NCBI GenBank assembly: GCA_916700875.1
Contig: CAKAKS010000034.1
Coordinates: forward strand, 11,738,195-11,802,194
Origin: Sebastes aleutianus
Taxonomy: Eukaryota; Chordata; Actinopteri; Perciformes; Sebastidae
Direction of reading: 5' to 3'
DNA length: 64,000 nucleotides
Positions 11,752 to 21,668 of the stretch are shown piece by piece. Position 1 is the first letter of the stretch. Every line of letters begins with the position of its first letter. Under the pieces are notes generated by a model, which saw only the letters and a list, made by a program, of their open reading frames with translations, did no database searches and was not told the origin of the DNA. The position numbers and the translations under genes are program-made.

Positions 11752-13075
11752 TGGGACCTCCGACTGGCTTGTTGTATCCCTGTTGGAAACTATGAAAAAA
11801 ACAACCAACTATCGTGCGTATGTGTAAATAAGGAGTACTTGCATTGGTAATATGAAATGATATACTGTAAGTGTACATAACTATATTTTTAAAAAAGTTC
11901 CATGTCTACTGAATGTATGGTACTTTTACTGAAAGTTGGGGCATGTTGCCACTCAAACTTTTTTCTTCAGTGTTTACGCTTTCAGCCTCATTGAAAACAA
12001 AGGAAACAAACTTTTTATCCGTTTGTAAACTCTTTTCCTCACAACCAGCATTTCTTCACAACCTGATAGTTAGAAATGATCGGGAAAAGTGCTAATATTA
12101 ATTGGGGGAATTTCTTTGTGCAAAATCAATGTTATTTTTTAATGCTTTCGTTGAACCACTGTTGTCTCTCTATTGCACTGTGTTGTTTTTCAATTCCTTT
12201 CTGCTCTCTGACAGTCTGAGAATAATGAGAATGTATATATCTGGCCAAAGCTGAGTAACATTATACTGGTGGTAGAAAGTAAAGGAAGCTTATGCTGCAG
12301 TGGCCGTTAAGTGCCCATTGTGGCCTGCCAGCACTGACATGAGTGATGAACGTGGGAATTAAAGTGCCATAGCAGTGTTGGCTTTTGACAATTTCATTTT
12401 TTTTCCTCAGACATGTTTTTAAAAATACAGAGAGCTGTAGTAAGTACCACTTCTTCCCTTGGAAAGCAGCTTCATAATTGCACTTGTTTAATTTATTTCG
12501 CTGAACAGTGACGACATTTGATACTGTATTATCTGACTTCCTGGATGAATTGCGTGGATTTTACACAACTTTATGTAAAGGGACTACTGATTTATCATGT
12601 TAAACTTGTTGTATTTCTTATCCCCGCACATACAGTAGTTATACCATTGGCCAAATATATTTTGCCTTATGTAGAACATCTTATCTTAAGTAATCGTTTT
12701 TTCTTCCGTAACTTTCCTTATATTGCTTACAATGTGAGACTTGCTGCCCTTTCCATTGTTTTATAAAACTGTACTTAATGGACAAAAACCGCCAAAACAA
12801 AAGTGTTTCATGTATTCTAATCAAGATGGTGCCTTGTCTTTACCACTTAACCATTTCTTCTAAATGGGCTGCAGTCTTAACTGTAAAGATGCTTTGAAAT
12901 AAATGTACATAATTGATTCTTTCAGTGTGAATGTAGTTTAAGGTGGTCAAATGAGGCTGTTGTGGGTCCTGATATGTTGGAATTTCTTACAATTTTTGTT
13001 GCTTCATAAGATAAGAGCTGTACATGTAGCACTCTGTCATGTCACATGTAAATAAAGCAAAGTATATACAGCACA
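11752..13075 (+). terminator. TMEM181: TMEM181 3' UTR and poly(A) signals
   Basis: Follows the TGA at 11749-11751. AATAAA occurs at 12898-12903 and again at 13051-13056. The second lies next to the 3' end of DYNLT1 on the other strand and is probably the main distal site. No coding sequence is present. Confidence 0.7.
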
Positions 13076-13082
13076 GTATTGT

Positions 13083-13088
13083 TTTAAT
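13083..13088 (-). terminator. DYNLT1: ATTAAA poly(A) signal of DYNLT1
   Basis: Minus-strand ATTAAA about 120 bases after the DYNLT1 stop. Expected cleavage is near 13060-13070, between or across the last TMEM181 AATAAA and its cleavage site, so the two transcripts end tail to tail with a likely short overlap. Confidence 0.5.
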
Positions 13089-13209
13089 CAATTGCACTTA
13101 ATATAAAACACAACAGTTTATACAAATATAGCCAACATGAGCAAACAGAGATGCTGGTTCTGAAAAATACACAAAATCCTTCAAACACTTAAGGTACATT
13201 GTAGTTGGT

Positions 13210-14675
13210 TCAGATGGCCAGCCCAAAAACACTGACGATACAGTACATGGACTTGTTCTCCCATCTCACCGCACAGCTTCCTGTTGGGTGTAATACACAA
13301 TAAATTCAGTATCACCTCCACGCGTACACATTTAGTGACAAAATACTACCAGTTTTTGAAAGCTGACCACTCAAGAGCACACTTATAGTTGCTGACAGAA
13401 GAGAAAGCATTTTATTACATTAACAGCATTGTATTTTACCATCAGTAGAGTTGTCCCAGAAGCATGTGCTGGCTGTTTGCAGACCTGCTCCATTTTTCTG
13501 CATGATGATACAGGTAACTGTGGGGGAAAAACACACTGTCTTTTAACTCCATAGCCCAAGAACCATCAGAATACTATTGTTTTACTGCATCAGCGCATGT
13601 ACCAATATATTTGAAAGGCTTCCCCAGCTTGCTGAGTTGACTGAGGCACTGCTCCACTACACTGGTGGTCCACTGGTTCACTCTGCTGTGCTGGTAGGCA
13701 TTTCCTCCTATGGCTGCTTCCACTGACTAAAGAGACAGTTTAAACAAAGTGGTAACTGATCAACACACACAGTGGCATACCTTTTAGAGAAGATAAGATA
13801 AGATATTCAGTGGGGAAATTTGCAGTGTACATTTTCCACTTGTGCAATTTTGTTAATAGTCTGTTTATTGTCAATACTGTATATACTGCTCCTATTTTTA
13901 TACTTCCTTCTATTTAAATGGTTCATATTTTGTTACACTTTGTTTAGCTCTTTTTTTACTTTGTTTGCTGATGCATCTTGTTTTTTGCACTATCCCCTTT
14001 GCTGCTGTACACTGCAAATTTCCCCACTGCTGGACTAATAAAGGAATATCTTATATTATCTTATTGCACATCTTATTCTCATTATACAGTATAGTGCAGT
14101 TTAATAGACAATGATGGGTTTATATATGTTATAAATCAATGCATTTGTAATTCATATCATATAATACAACTTAACCAGCAAAATATTAAATTATTTATTA
14201 TATTAGCATTAAATTGTACTGAAAATGCATTATAATTAATCTGTGGTATGGTATAAATGTATGCCTACAGTTGCCTAGCAACCGTTGCAATGTCCTTAGC
14301 AACCAACAGGTCGTTAAAGTTGTAAGCTAGCTGTAGCAATGGGCCGATAAAATCTAAACTTTGTGGATAAACAGAAGGAAATCGTGTCTTTTTGCTTACC
14401 TCTTTAATGATTTTGCTCACTTCTTCAACGATGAACGCAGTCTGTTTAATGAGAAACAGAACAGTTCAGTTTAAGATAGCAGGTCAACATGGCTACTCGT
14501 CTTCTAACGTTACTGTCTGTCCTAAAGCTTTATGTGTTAGTTACAACCTTAGGTAACCTCCACAGAGAGCACTGTGTGGTAATATTTGATTGTTGTTTGT
14601 AGGTGATAAAAGATACATGCAATAACTAGTTTGAAGTATGAAACCCACCTCCTCTTCTGTCTGATACTCGTCCAT
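13210..14675 (-). CDS. DYNLT1: DYNLT1, dynein light chain Tctex-type 1
   Basis: Five coding exons read on the minus strand: 14649-14675, 14400-14441, 13603-13726, 13440-13517, 13210-13280, all with GT-AG introns and matching phases. The product is 113 residues, exactly the human length. It begins MDEYQTEEET and contains AIGGNAYQHSRVNQWTT, LGKPFKYIVTC, IIMQKNGAGLQTAS, TCFWDNSTDGSC and VRWENKSMYCIVSVFGLAI, the full Tctex-1 fold. The protein is a light chain of cytoplasmic dynein that dimerises and binds the intermediate chain and cargo. DYNLT1 is preferred over DYNLT3 because GGNAYQHS, KNGAG and the FGLAI ending match DYNLT1. It is convergent with TMEM181, as in human. Confidence 0.97.
13791..14064. 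mobile_element. MITE in DYNLT1 intron 2
   Basis: Left end AGATAAGATAAGATATTC followed by AGTGGGGAAATTTGCAGT; right end ACTGCAAATTTCCCCACT then AATATCTTATATTATCTT. The ends are inverted repeats of each other. Non-coding. A related fragment lies at 14762-14990. Confidence 0.7.
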
Positions 14676-14761
14676 TGCTGCTGCTTCCGATGAGTGGATC
14701 AAGTTATCCAGGAGACTTCCGGTCGGATTTCAGAATAAGACACTGAATACTATTTTTTTTT

Positions 14762-14990
14762 TAAAGATAAAATAAGATAAGATATTCCTTTATTAGTCCC
14801 GCAGTGGGGAAATTCGCTGAGCCTTCTTGCACAATCTTTTCAAGGTCCTGATACTGATGATAATCTGGTGGTGATGTACCAAAAGATTAAGTATTTCCTT
14901 ATTTGTGAAACCTATAATAAAGTATAACTTCACAGGATGCTCCACGTTCCTCATTTTCACACAGTCGGCACGCTGCACTATTTCCCCTCT
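14762..14990. mobile_element. Second copy of the GATAAGATATTCC MITE, upstream of DYNLT1
   Basis: Starts AAGATAAAATAAGATAAG, then CCTTTATTAGTCCCGCAG and TGGGGAAATTCGC, as in the element at 13791-14064 but with a different interior. No matching right end is seen before the satellite at about 14995, so it seems truncated. It sits only about 90 bases upstream of the DYNLT1 start codon. Confidence 0.6.
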
Positions 14991-14994
14991 AAAA

Positions 14995-15734
14995 TAACAC
15001 GTAAACTTATGACTTTATTCTTGTAATATTACAACTTTTTTTCTCGTAAAGTTATGACTTTATTCTCGTAATATTACAACTTTTTTTCTCGTAAAGTTAT
15101 GACTTTATTCTCGTAATATTACAACTTTTTTTCTCGTAAAGTTATGACTTTATTCTCGTAATATTACAACTTTTTTTCTTGTAAAGTTATGACTTTATTC
15201 TCGTAATATTACAACTTTTTTTCTTGTAAAGTTATGACTTTATTCTCGTAATATTACAACTTTATTCTTGTAATATTACAACATTTTTTCTCGTAAAGTT
15301 ATGAATTTATTCTTGTAATATTACAACTTTTTTTCTCGTAAAGTTATGAATTTATTCTCGTAATATTACAACTTTTTTTCTCGTAAAGTTATGAATTTAT
15401 TTTCGTAATATTACAACTTTTTTTCTCGTTAAGTTATGACTTTATTCTCGTAATATTACAATTTTTTTTCTCGTTAAATTATGACTTTATTCTCGCAAAG
15501 TTATGACTTTATTCTGTTAATCTCAGATGTTTTTTCCCTCAATGTGGCCCTAATACTCTGTAGCACATTTGCTCTTTGGGCCCTCACTGCATTAGACTTA
15601 TATACTATATACTTAGACTATAAACTGTGTTACCTTTATCATAATTCTCAAATGTTTTGCGGCTCCAGACAGATTTTTATTTTTTTATTTTTGCCTAAAA
15701 TGGCTCTTTTGATAGTAGAGGTTGCTGACCCCTG
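14995..15734. mobile_element. 5'-truncated hAT-like element carrying a 43-bp satellite
   Basis: Right end AAAATGGCTCTTTTGATAGT...GGTTGCTGACCCCTG equals the right end of the complete element at 35307-36621, but the left terminus (CAGGGGTCTGCAACC) is absent. 15000-15510 is about twelve tandem 43-bp units of the type GTAAAGTTATGACTTTATTC + TCGTAATATTACAACTTTTT. Units near the right side share an ATGAATTTATT variant, a sign of local copying. Confidence 0.8.
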
Positions 15735-15754
15735 AACCAGAAGGACTAGAAGTT

Positions 15755-15990
15755 GGGGAAACTCTCGCGAGATAGTTAAGGTTAGGCGTCGATCTCGAAT
15801 AGTTAAGATTAGGATAAATCATCGGGGCAGCAAATCTCGCGAGAGTTGTGCAAGTTTTAGCAGATCTCAGATCAGATTTCGTAATTTGCGGGTTACCTTC
15901 CTGACACTGACAGTGACGCAGTTTCAGTTTTCACTTTGCTGGCTCTCCCGTTAGGTAATCGGTATTTCTCTCCGTCCAGACTACAGGTAG
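15755..15990 (+). promoter_or_regulatory. Orphan CpG/IRF-like promoter and possible non-coding exon
   Basis: Two CTCGCGAGA palindromes (near 15765 and 15836), a promoter-associated motif, are followed by AGTTTCAGTTTTCACT (about 15920), one mismatch from an IRF1-type site read on the other strand. A CpG-containing stretch then ends CCAGACTACAG + GTAGGT, a good splice donor at about 15987. This looks like a TATA-less promoter with a first exon running right. No coding exon that could follow is recognisable before the U2 gene. Purely motif-based. Confidence 0.35.
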
Positions 15991-16504
15991 GTTAATGCTT
16001 TAACAAAACAACCTCTTTTTAGACAGCGAACTTTATCGTTATTCCCCACAGTGTCTCGGCATTAACATTAACCGTTAAGGACAACGTTATAACGTTTCCT
16101 CGTCGAGTTGTTTTGTTGCTAACGAAGCTAACTGCAAATATGCTAGCTAGGTTAGCTCAGTTAGCTAAAGTTGCATTAGACAACGTTAACGAGCGAGATA
16201 GTGGGAATACACATTCATGCGCGTTATTCTGCTAATAATGAGTTATTTACACTGTTTAACTTAACCATAAACGTTAGATAAAGCAAACTTTAAACGACCT
16301 CAATTTCACCTTGGAAGGAGGAGACCATTAGTAAAGTTTATGTACATTGAACTTGGTGAGTTAACTACGTTATTATTAAGCTGTAGTTACTCCTATTACG
16401 CTATTGCTACTAACTAACGCTAAATATTAGTTTAGTGTCGAGGTTCTCACTAAATGTAATACGCTATTACTAACTAACTAACGCTAAATATTAGCCATGT
16501 GTCG

Positions 16505-17572
16505 AGGTCCGCCATTTTTATTGAAGATAATTCATTTACAAACATTAAAGCATTGTAATCTAAACTCAATACTTCTAACATAAAAGGCACAATTGGATAG
16601 GAAAGATAACTTAAATTATATAAAAAAAATATATAAAAACAAAATTAAAAGGGGGTGGAAAATAATTCAAGGAACAAAAAAAAAAGAAATGCATAAATAA
16701 ATAAATAATAATAAGACTGCACTCTTCCATAGTAGCTCAAGGGGGTCATCATCATATATAGGATAGGAAAGATAACTTAAATTATAAAAAAAATAATGTA
16801 ATAACAAAAATAAAATTGGGAGTAAAAAATAATTCAAGGAACAATAAAAAAGAAATGCATAAATAAATGAATAATAAGACTGCACTCTTCCATAGTAGCT
16901 AGGGGGTCATCATCATATATAGGATAGGAAAGATAACTTAAATTATAAAAAATAATATAATAACAAAAATAAAATTGGGGGTAAAAAATAATTCAAGGAA
17001 CAATAAAAAAGAAATGCATAAATAAATAATAATAAGACTGCACTCTTTCATAGTAGCTCTATGTGGTCATCATATATAGGATAGGAAAGATAACTTAAAT
17101 TATAAAAAATACGTTAATAACAAAAATAAAAGAGGGTAGAAAATAATTCAAGGAACAAAAAAAAAGAAATGCATAAATAAATAATAAGACTGCACTCTTC
17201 CATAGTAGCTCTATGTGGTCATCATATATAGGATAGGAAAGATAACTTAAATTATAAAAAATAATATAATAACAAAAATAAAAGAGTGGGTAAAAAATAA
17301 TTCAAGGAACAAAAAAAGAAATACATAAATAAATGAATAATAAGACTGCTCTCTTCCATAGTAGCTCATCATCATATATATTCAGTTCTTCATAAGCTCT
17401 GAGGAGAGACTTTGCATGTTGTCCATTCATTAGTCTTAAAGCACTGAGATGATTGTCCACAAGGTCCCTTTTGAAAACAGGAAAATAGGTGTTTCATTTT
17501 CCTCCATTTGGATGCATGGAAAAAATTTGCCAGCAGTATCGTCCTATCACATCCATGTTGAAGTTCGTGCAA
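16505..17572 (-). mobile_element. L1-like LINE 3' end with a tandemly amplified 3' UTR
   Basis: Reverse orientation. 17390-17572 encodes FFHASKWRKMKHLFSCF and KTNEWTTCKVSPQSL, the C-terminal end of an L1-clade ORF2 with one long open stretch. To its left the AT-rich 3' UTR is repeated in five units starting GGATAGGAAAGATAAC at 16595, 16761, 16922, 17079 and 17231 (spacing 152-166 bp). The terminal region (TTATTGAAGATAATTCATTT) follows at 16510-16560. The copy at 4853-5410 has a single unit. Confidence 0.8.
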
Positions 17573-18392
17573 AAAAGTAATTTGCGTAGTTTAGGGTTAC
17601 TCGCATAATTCAAATTAGTTTTAAATCCAGGTACAATTTCAACTGCTTACAAACTTATATTATCATGAATACCGTTTTCCATTAGCGTTGAAATAAAGAT
17701 TCGTTGATCGCTGCCAGTACACCTTTTATTTTGAAAGCAAGAACCACCGGAAGTTGGAACTGGTTCTGCTGCTAGCTTGATGATCTGTTTTCTGTTTACC
17801 AACACTGTGATATTTTGATGAGTTTTACTCATTTACTCAGTTTGCCATGGACTTTAAGTTGCTATTGAAATATGTTCTTAAGCACGATGCAAAGTGTGTT
17901 GTGTACAATGAGCGGCTGAAGTTTTAAGACAGTTTCCTGCATAGTTTCCGTCACCAGATGGAGACATAAGCTCCATTTATGAAGCATTCAAAGGTCTTTA
18001 TTTTGTTCATTTTCATCCATAAACACGATCCCGTCATTTAGAAATATTTATACAAAGTCTCAATCGTATGTTTTAACTGAAGAGACAAGCAATTCTACCT
18101 CCATTTAAGCTATAAAGAGGATATAAAGAGGATTTTAAGGTAATGTTACTGTAGTGACGGCTTATTGGTCAGTAACACATCACGTGACCAGAAATAGGAT
18201 TCACTATCACAACGTTTCTAACAAAAGTATACGATTTTATGTACTTTTAATGCCGATTTGTCATGCAACACTTAATTGCGCGTTTACAATGTGTCAGTAC
18301 ATATGTTTGTAGTTATTTTTTATATTATGTTGAACCGTGAGTGAGAGTAGCTGTGCTGTGAACCACTCCCTTACTGCAGACCCAGTGATGGT
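17573..18392. other. Gene-free stretch before U2
   Basis: No recognised gene. It contains an ETS-like ACCGGAAGT near 17747 and a short ATG frame at 17846 (MDFKLLLKYVLKHDAKCVVY..., 26 codons to a TAA) with a favourable start context but no homology I recognise. The last ~150 bases should include the U2 promoter (distal and proximal snRNA elements), but I cannot assign the elements with confidence. Confidence 0.4.
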
Positions 18393-18579
18393 ATCGCTTC
18401 TCGGCCTTTTGGCTAAGATCAAGTGTAGTATCTGTTCTTATCAGTTTAATATCTGATACGTCCCCTACCCGGGGACCATATATTAAATTGATTTTTGGAA
18501 TAGGGAGATGGAATAGGGGCTTGCTCCGTCCACTCCGCGCATCGACCTGGTATTGCAGTACCTCCAGGAACGGTGCACC
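18393..18579 (+). ncRNA. U2 spliceosomal snRNA gene
   Basis: Full-length 187-base match to vertebrate U2 recalled from memory. It has the 5' end ATCGCTTCTCGGCCTTTTGG, the branch-point recognition core GTAGTA within CAAGTGTAGTATCTG, the stem-loop with CCCCTACCCGGGG, an Sm region around TTGATTTTTGG, and the 3' stem-loops ending CAGGAACGGTGCACC. Differences from human preserve pairing (for example CCCC/GGGG in stem IIa). It looks functional and is transcribed rightward. U2 pairs with the intron branch site in the major spliceosome. Confidence 0.95.
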
Positions 18580-18795
18580 CCCTCTTGTTGTGAAAAAAAT
18601 AATATATCTATGACACTGAAGTGTTTTTACGAGCAAATGCTATACTTGAATGAATCAGTGATGCATCATGGTGCATGTTGCTTAGGGACGTTTGATTACA
18701 TAATCTGTACACTTGTTAATAGGTTACTTTGTTTAGATTTTGATGTTAGGTATGTTTTAGCCTTTCTGCAATGTCTATAATTCTTCTTGTAAGAG

Positions 18796-19723
18796 CAGAG
18801 GCCTGTACTACTAAGCAGGATTTGACGTTAGCGAGGTAACTTCAGGGTTAACCCTGGGTTTTTCTTCCTACGAAGCTGGATCACTTCTTACTGGGGTAGA
18901 TCACCATGGTAACTGATGCTGAACAGCTAACCTGCTCTGGAGCAGGTTATGTTCCAGATAAGAGATCAGCTTGTATGAAAGCACCACCTACTGACCAATC
19001 AGAGCTCAGTGCACGGATCGTATGGTAATATTACACAAAGACTAAGAAGTGTAAATCATAATCCAGGCTAAAAACAACACAGTTTAAACTGACAAATGCA
19101 GGAAGTACAGCTGGCTGTATGCTGTTGGTGTTTACCGCTTTGAATTATATTTTCATACTTATTTTTTAACTTGCTCTTGAGTCCGTTTCACACCGCCTGA
19201 GAGGGGTACGCAGCTGAAAGTAGGTTCAAATAGTCATACAAGCCGCAGTTTTAGTACTGGGCATGATTAGGTGTAATCTAGTCATCCGTTATACATTTAA
19301 AAGCTATTTATATCTAGACGAGTAAATCTTACTTTTGAGTGTTCTGTTAAATAACTTAATTTATGCATTCACACATCTGGGTTTTTTTCTTTTGCCAGCT
19401 GTCCTTCCTGCATTTGGCAGCTTCAACTGTGTTACTTTTAGTCTGGATAATGTGTTTAATTTCTTCGTATTTGTCTAATATAGTTTACTCTTTGTAAAAT
19501 GTGTCTCTCTGCCTGTCTGTCTGCAAATCTGTGGACTTGTCCATGTCTGTGATTGCTCCGATGCTGCAAACAACTCCCCGTTCATGTGAACGCGCTCATA
19601 ACCAGACTGAGAAACCACCTTCGTAGGACCGCTTAGCGAGATCTCGGTTGTTAGGGTTAGTGAAGCCAGATAACGAGAAGATACCCTGGTTATGTTGAAC
19701 TTGCTTCGTAGTACAGGCCTCTG
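18796..19723. mobile_element. Non-autonomous DNA transposon with ~24-bp TIRs
   Basis: Left end CAGAGGCCTGTACTAC + TAAGCAGG; right end CTTGCTTCGTAGTACAGG + CCTCTG. The two are inverted repeats with two or three mismatches. The interior (928 bp total) has no transposase. Both ends touch GAG, a possible 3-bp duplication, so a Harbinger-like origin is possible but not shown. It abuts the broken U1 copy at 19726-19776. Confidence 0.75.
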
Positions 19724-19725
19724 GA

Positions 19726-19776
19726 GGCTGCAAAGTGATTTCTGGTAGTAGGGGACTGCGTTCGCGCTCTCCCCTG
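19726..19776 (+). pseudogene. U1 snRNA 3' fragment
   Basis: Matches the last ~45 bases of the intact U1 at 21505-21668 (ATTTCTGGTAGTAGGGGACT, then GCGTTCGCGCTCTCCCCTG). Its 3' flank (ATAACTTGTCAAAAGAAAAT and on to TAATCACACCACT) also matches the flank of the intact gene, so it is the tail of a duplicated gene, not a retrocopy. Its 5' two-thirds are missing and the transposon above takes their place. Confidence 0.88.
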
Positions 19777-20484
19777 ATAACTTGTCAAAAGAAAATACAA
19801 TTCAGAATGAACAGCAATAACTATAGTTATATACTATATTATGTTTCTATGTTATACTGTCTTACTACATTATATACCACATTACATTTCTATTAGCTAT
19901 GTTGCTATATTAATACATCACCAAGTATCATTACACACATATATTATTCTGGTGTACACTGTTTACATATATACTAGATTTGCTGACTACCTGCTATTAA
20001 TCACACCACTTTCACCCCAAACTGTTACTTCAGTTTTTAGACCCGTTTGTAATAGTAAACTGTTCAGAGGATACCCCCAAAGTGGAATATTTATCACGGT
20101 AAAATGAATCAAACTGTTGAGTGAGACAAGGAGATTGTAAGAGGAAGTGTGCTGTGTTCACTGTCCTTTACAGATGTGAGAAAAATATGAAAGGTGTTCT
20201 TGTCTGATTGTGTTGTTTAGTTTCATTCCGCTGTAGTTTTGAAATGAACTGTCAGCTCAGTCTGATTATTAGACTAGCTCATTCATCAAAAGTGAGAATC
20301 CTCTGCATATTTCTGCTGCTGTTGTTTCCTAGTCTGCTTTCTGTTGGACATATCAAAAGAAAGGCAAATACTCTTGATTTGTGTGCACTTAATTTTCTGT
20401 TATTATCTAAATTGTTTTTTCGTGCTGTTTGATCCATGCAGAGAAGCATGTACTGTAGATAAATATGTGCTTCATAAACGGCAT

Positions 20485-20911
20485 TGTTCCAATGGTGGCA
20501 GTAGCAAGAAATGTCAGTTGCCCACTCGCAGTAAACAAATAACCAGGAAGTGCTAGTAATGTGAGAAAACTAATGTGTTTTGAGTCCTCTGAATTTCAAA
20601 TGTGGATCAAACAACTTTTGATCACAGTATGATTAAGCTTTGTTTCATTTGAACTTGCTGTTGGGCTGTTAATCATTTGTTGGAGTCAAATAGTGGTGAT
20701 TTTAGGTTGGCTTCCGATATGGAAATACAGCATTGCGTGATGGAATATGGACCCATTTTTCTCAAGTAAAATGAAAATAATCTTCAGCAAAAGTGCTTTG
20801 TCTGTATTAAATTCCTCGAGTTTATCAGCCCCCTTATAGTTTTTGGTAATTTCTAGATTGTCAGCGTGGTTTGTCTGTGAAAAATTCCCCTGTCTCTGAG
20901 CTTTACAAATC
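20485..20911 (+). repeat. Duplicated U1 upstream region (promoter of a broken copy)
   Basis: Near-parallel to 21038-21504 upstream of the intact U1. Shared blocks include GGTGGCAGTAGCA, ACCAGGAAGTG, GAATTTCAAATGTGGATCAA, TTGAACTTGCTGTTGGGCTG, GGTGATTTTAGGTTGGC and GGAAATACAGCATTGC. It ends exactly at the start of a U1 5' fragment, so it is a duplicated snRNA promoter. Confidence 0.85.
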
Positions 20912-20933
20912 ATACTTACCTGGCATGGGAGAT
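20912..20933 (+). pseudogene. U1 snRNA 5' fragment
   Basis: ATACTTACCTGGCATGGGAG then AT matches the first 22 bases of U1 with one change, including the 5' splice-site recognition sequence ACTTACCTG. Homology stops abruptly at GATTAATTC. With the duplicated upstream region it forms a promoter-bearing but truncated U1 copy. Confidence 0.85.
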
Positions 20934-21037
20934 TAATTCAACTTTCAGATCATTTTGGAGGCTGCAGTTTGTGATGCTGTTGAACTGTATTGCATTTATA
21001 TTTGCATTACAACCGGCGTAGTTCACACTCAAAACCA

Positions 21038-21504
21038 ATAGGTGGCAGTAGCAGGAATGTCAGTTTCCCTTAAACAAAGAACCAGGAAGTGGTTGAAATG
21101 TGAGAGACAGAAGTATAGTTTGTGTGTTTTTAGTCTTTCTTCTGAATTTCAAATGTGGATCAAACGACTTTTGATTACAGTACGATTAAGCTTTGTCTCA
21201 TTTGAACTTGCTGTTGGGCTGTTACTCATTTGTTGGAGTTAAATAGATAGAATTGGTGATTTTAGGTTGGCCATTCATACGGAAATACAGCATTGCATGA
21301 TGGGAAATGTGACCACGATTTCTCAAGTAAAGTGTAAATAATCTTTGTTAGCCTTAGTACAAAAGTCTTTCTTCTGTACTACATTCCTGTAGATTATCAC
21401 CCCCTTTAAACCCTCTGGTTTTGGTAATTTCTCTATATTGTTAGTATCATCAATCAGCATGGTATGTCTGTGAAAGAATTCCCTCTCTCTGATCTGTACA
21501 ACTC
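21038..21504 (+). promoter_or_regulatory. Upstream (promoter) region of the intact U1 gene
   Basis: Conserved in the neighbouring broken copy at 20485-20911, which marks the maintained blocks. The proximal element is expected about 55-60 bases before 21505, in the stretch reading GTTAGTATCATCAATCAGCA. I cannot assign it to a known fish consensus by eye. Confidence 0.5.
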
Positions 21505-21668
21505 ATACTTACCTGGCAGGGGAGATACCATGATCAAGAAGGTGGTTCACCCAGGGCGAGGCTTAGCCATTGCACTCCGGCTGAGCTGACCTCTGCGAAT
21601 TCCCCAAATGTGGGAATCTCGACTGCATAATTTCTGGTAGTGGGGGACTGCGTTCGCGCTCTCCCCTG
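21505..21668 (+). ncRNA. U1 spliceosomal snRNA gene
   Basis: Exactly 164 bases, the normal length. The 5' end ATACTTACCTGGCAGGGGAG carries the intact 5' splice-site recognition sequence. Stem-loop I (70K binding) is present, the loop II motif ATTGCACTCC that binds U1A is intact, and CCCCAAATGTGGGAA forms stem-loop III. The Sm site reads AATTTCTGG (human AATTTGTGG, from memory; the broken copy has the same C). It ends GCGTTCGCGCTCTCCCCTG. It appears functional and transcribed rightward. U1 defines 5' splice sites in the major spliceosome and protects transcripts from premature polyadenylation. Confidence 0.95.

Noticed and set aside
14995..15510. Regular short repeats resembling a CRISPR array
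   Set aside because: The units are contiguous with no unique spacers and lie inside a fish transposon. They are satellite DNA in a eukaryotic genome.
17390..17572. 60-codon frame as a gene
   Set aside because: It is the end of an L1-like ORF2, confirmed by the second copy at 4.9-5.1 kb.
17846..17926. 26-codon frame MDFKLLLKYVLKHDAK... with a good start context
   Set aside because: Too short, no known relative, no donor in a suitable place. It could be a remnant first exon linked to the orphan promoter, but nothing supports that strongly enough to call it a gene.
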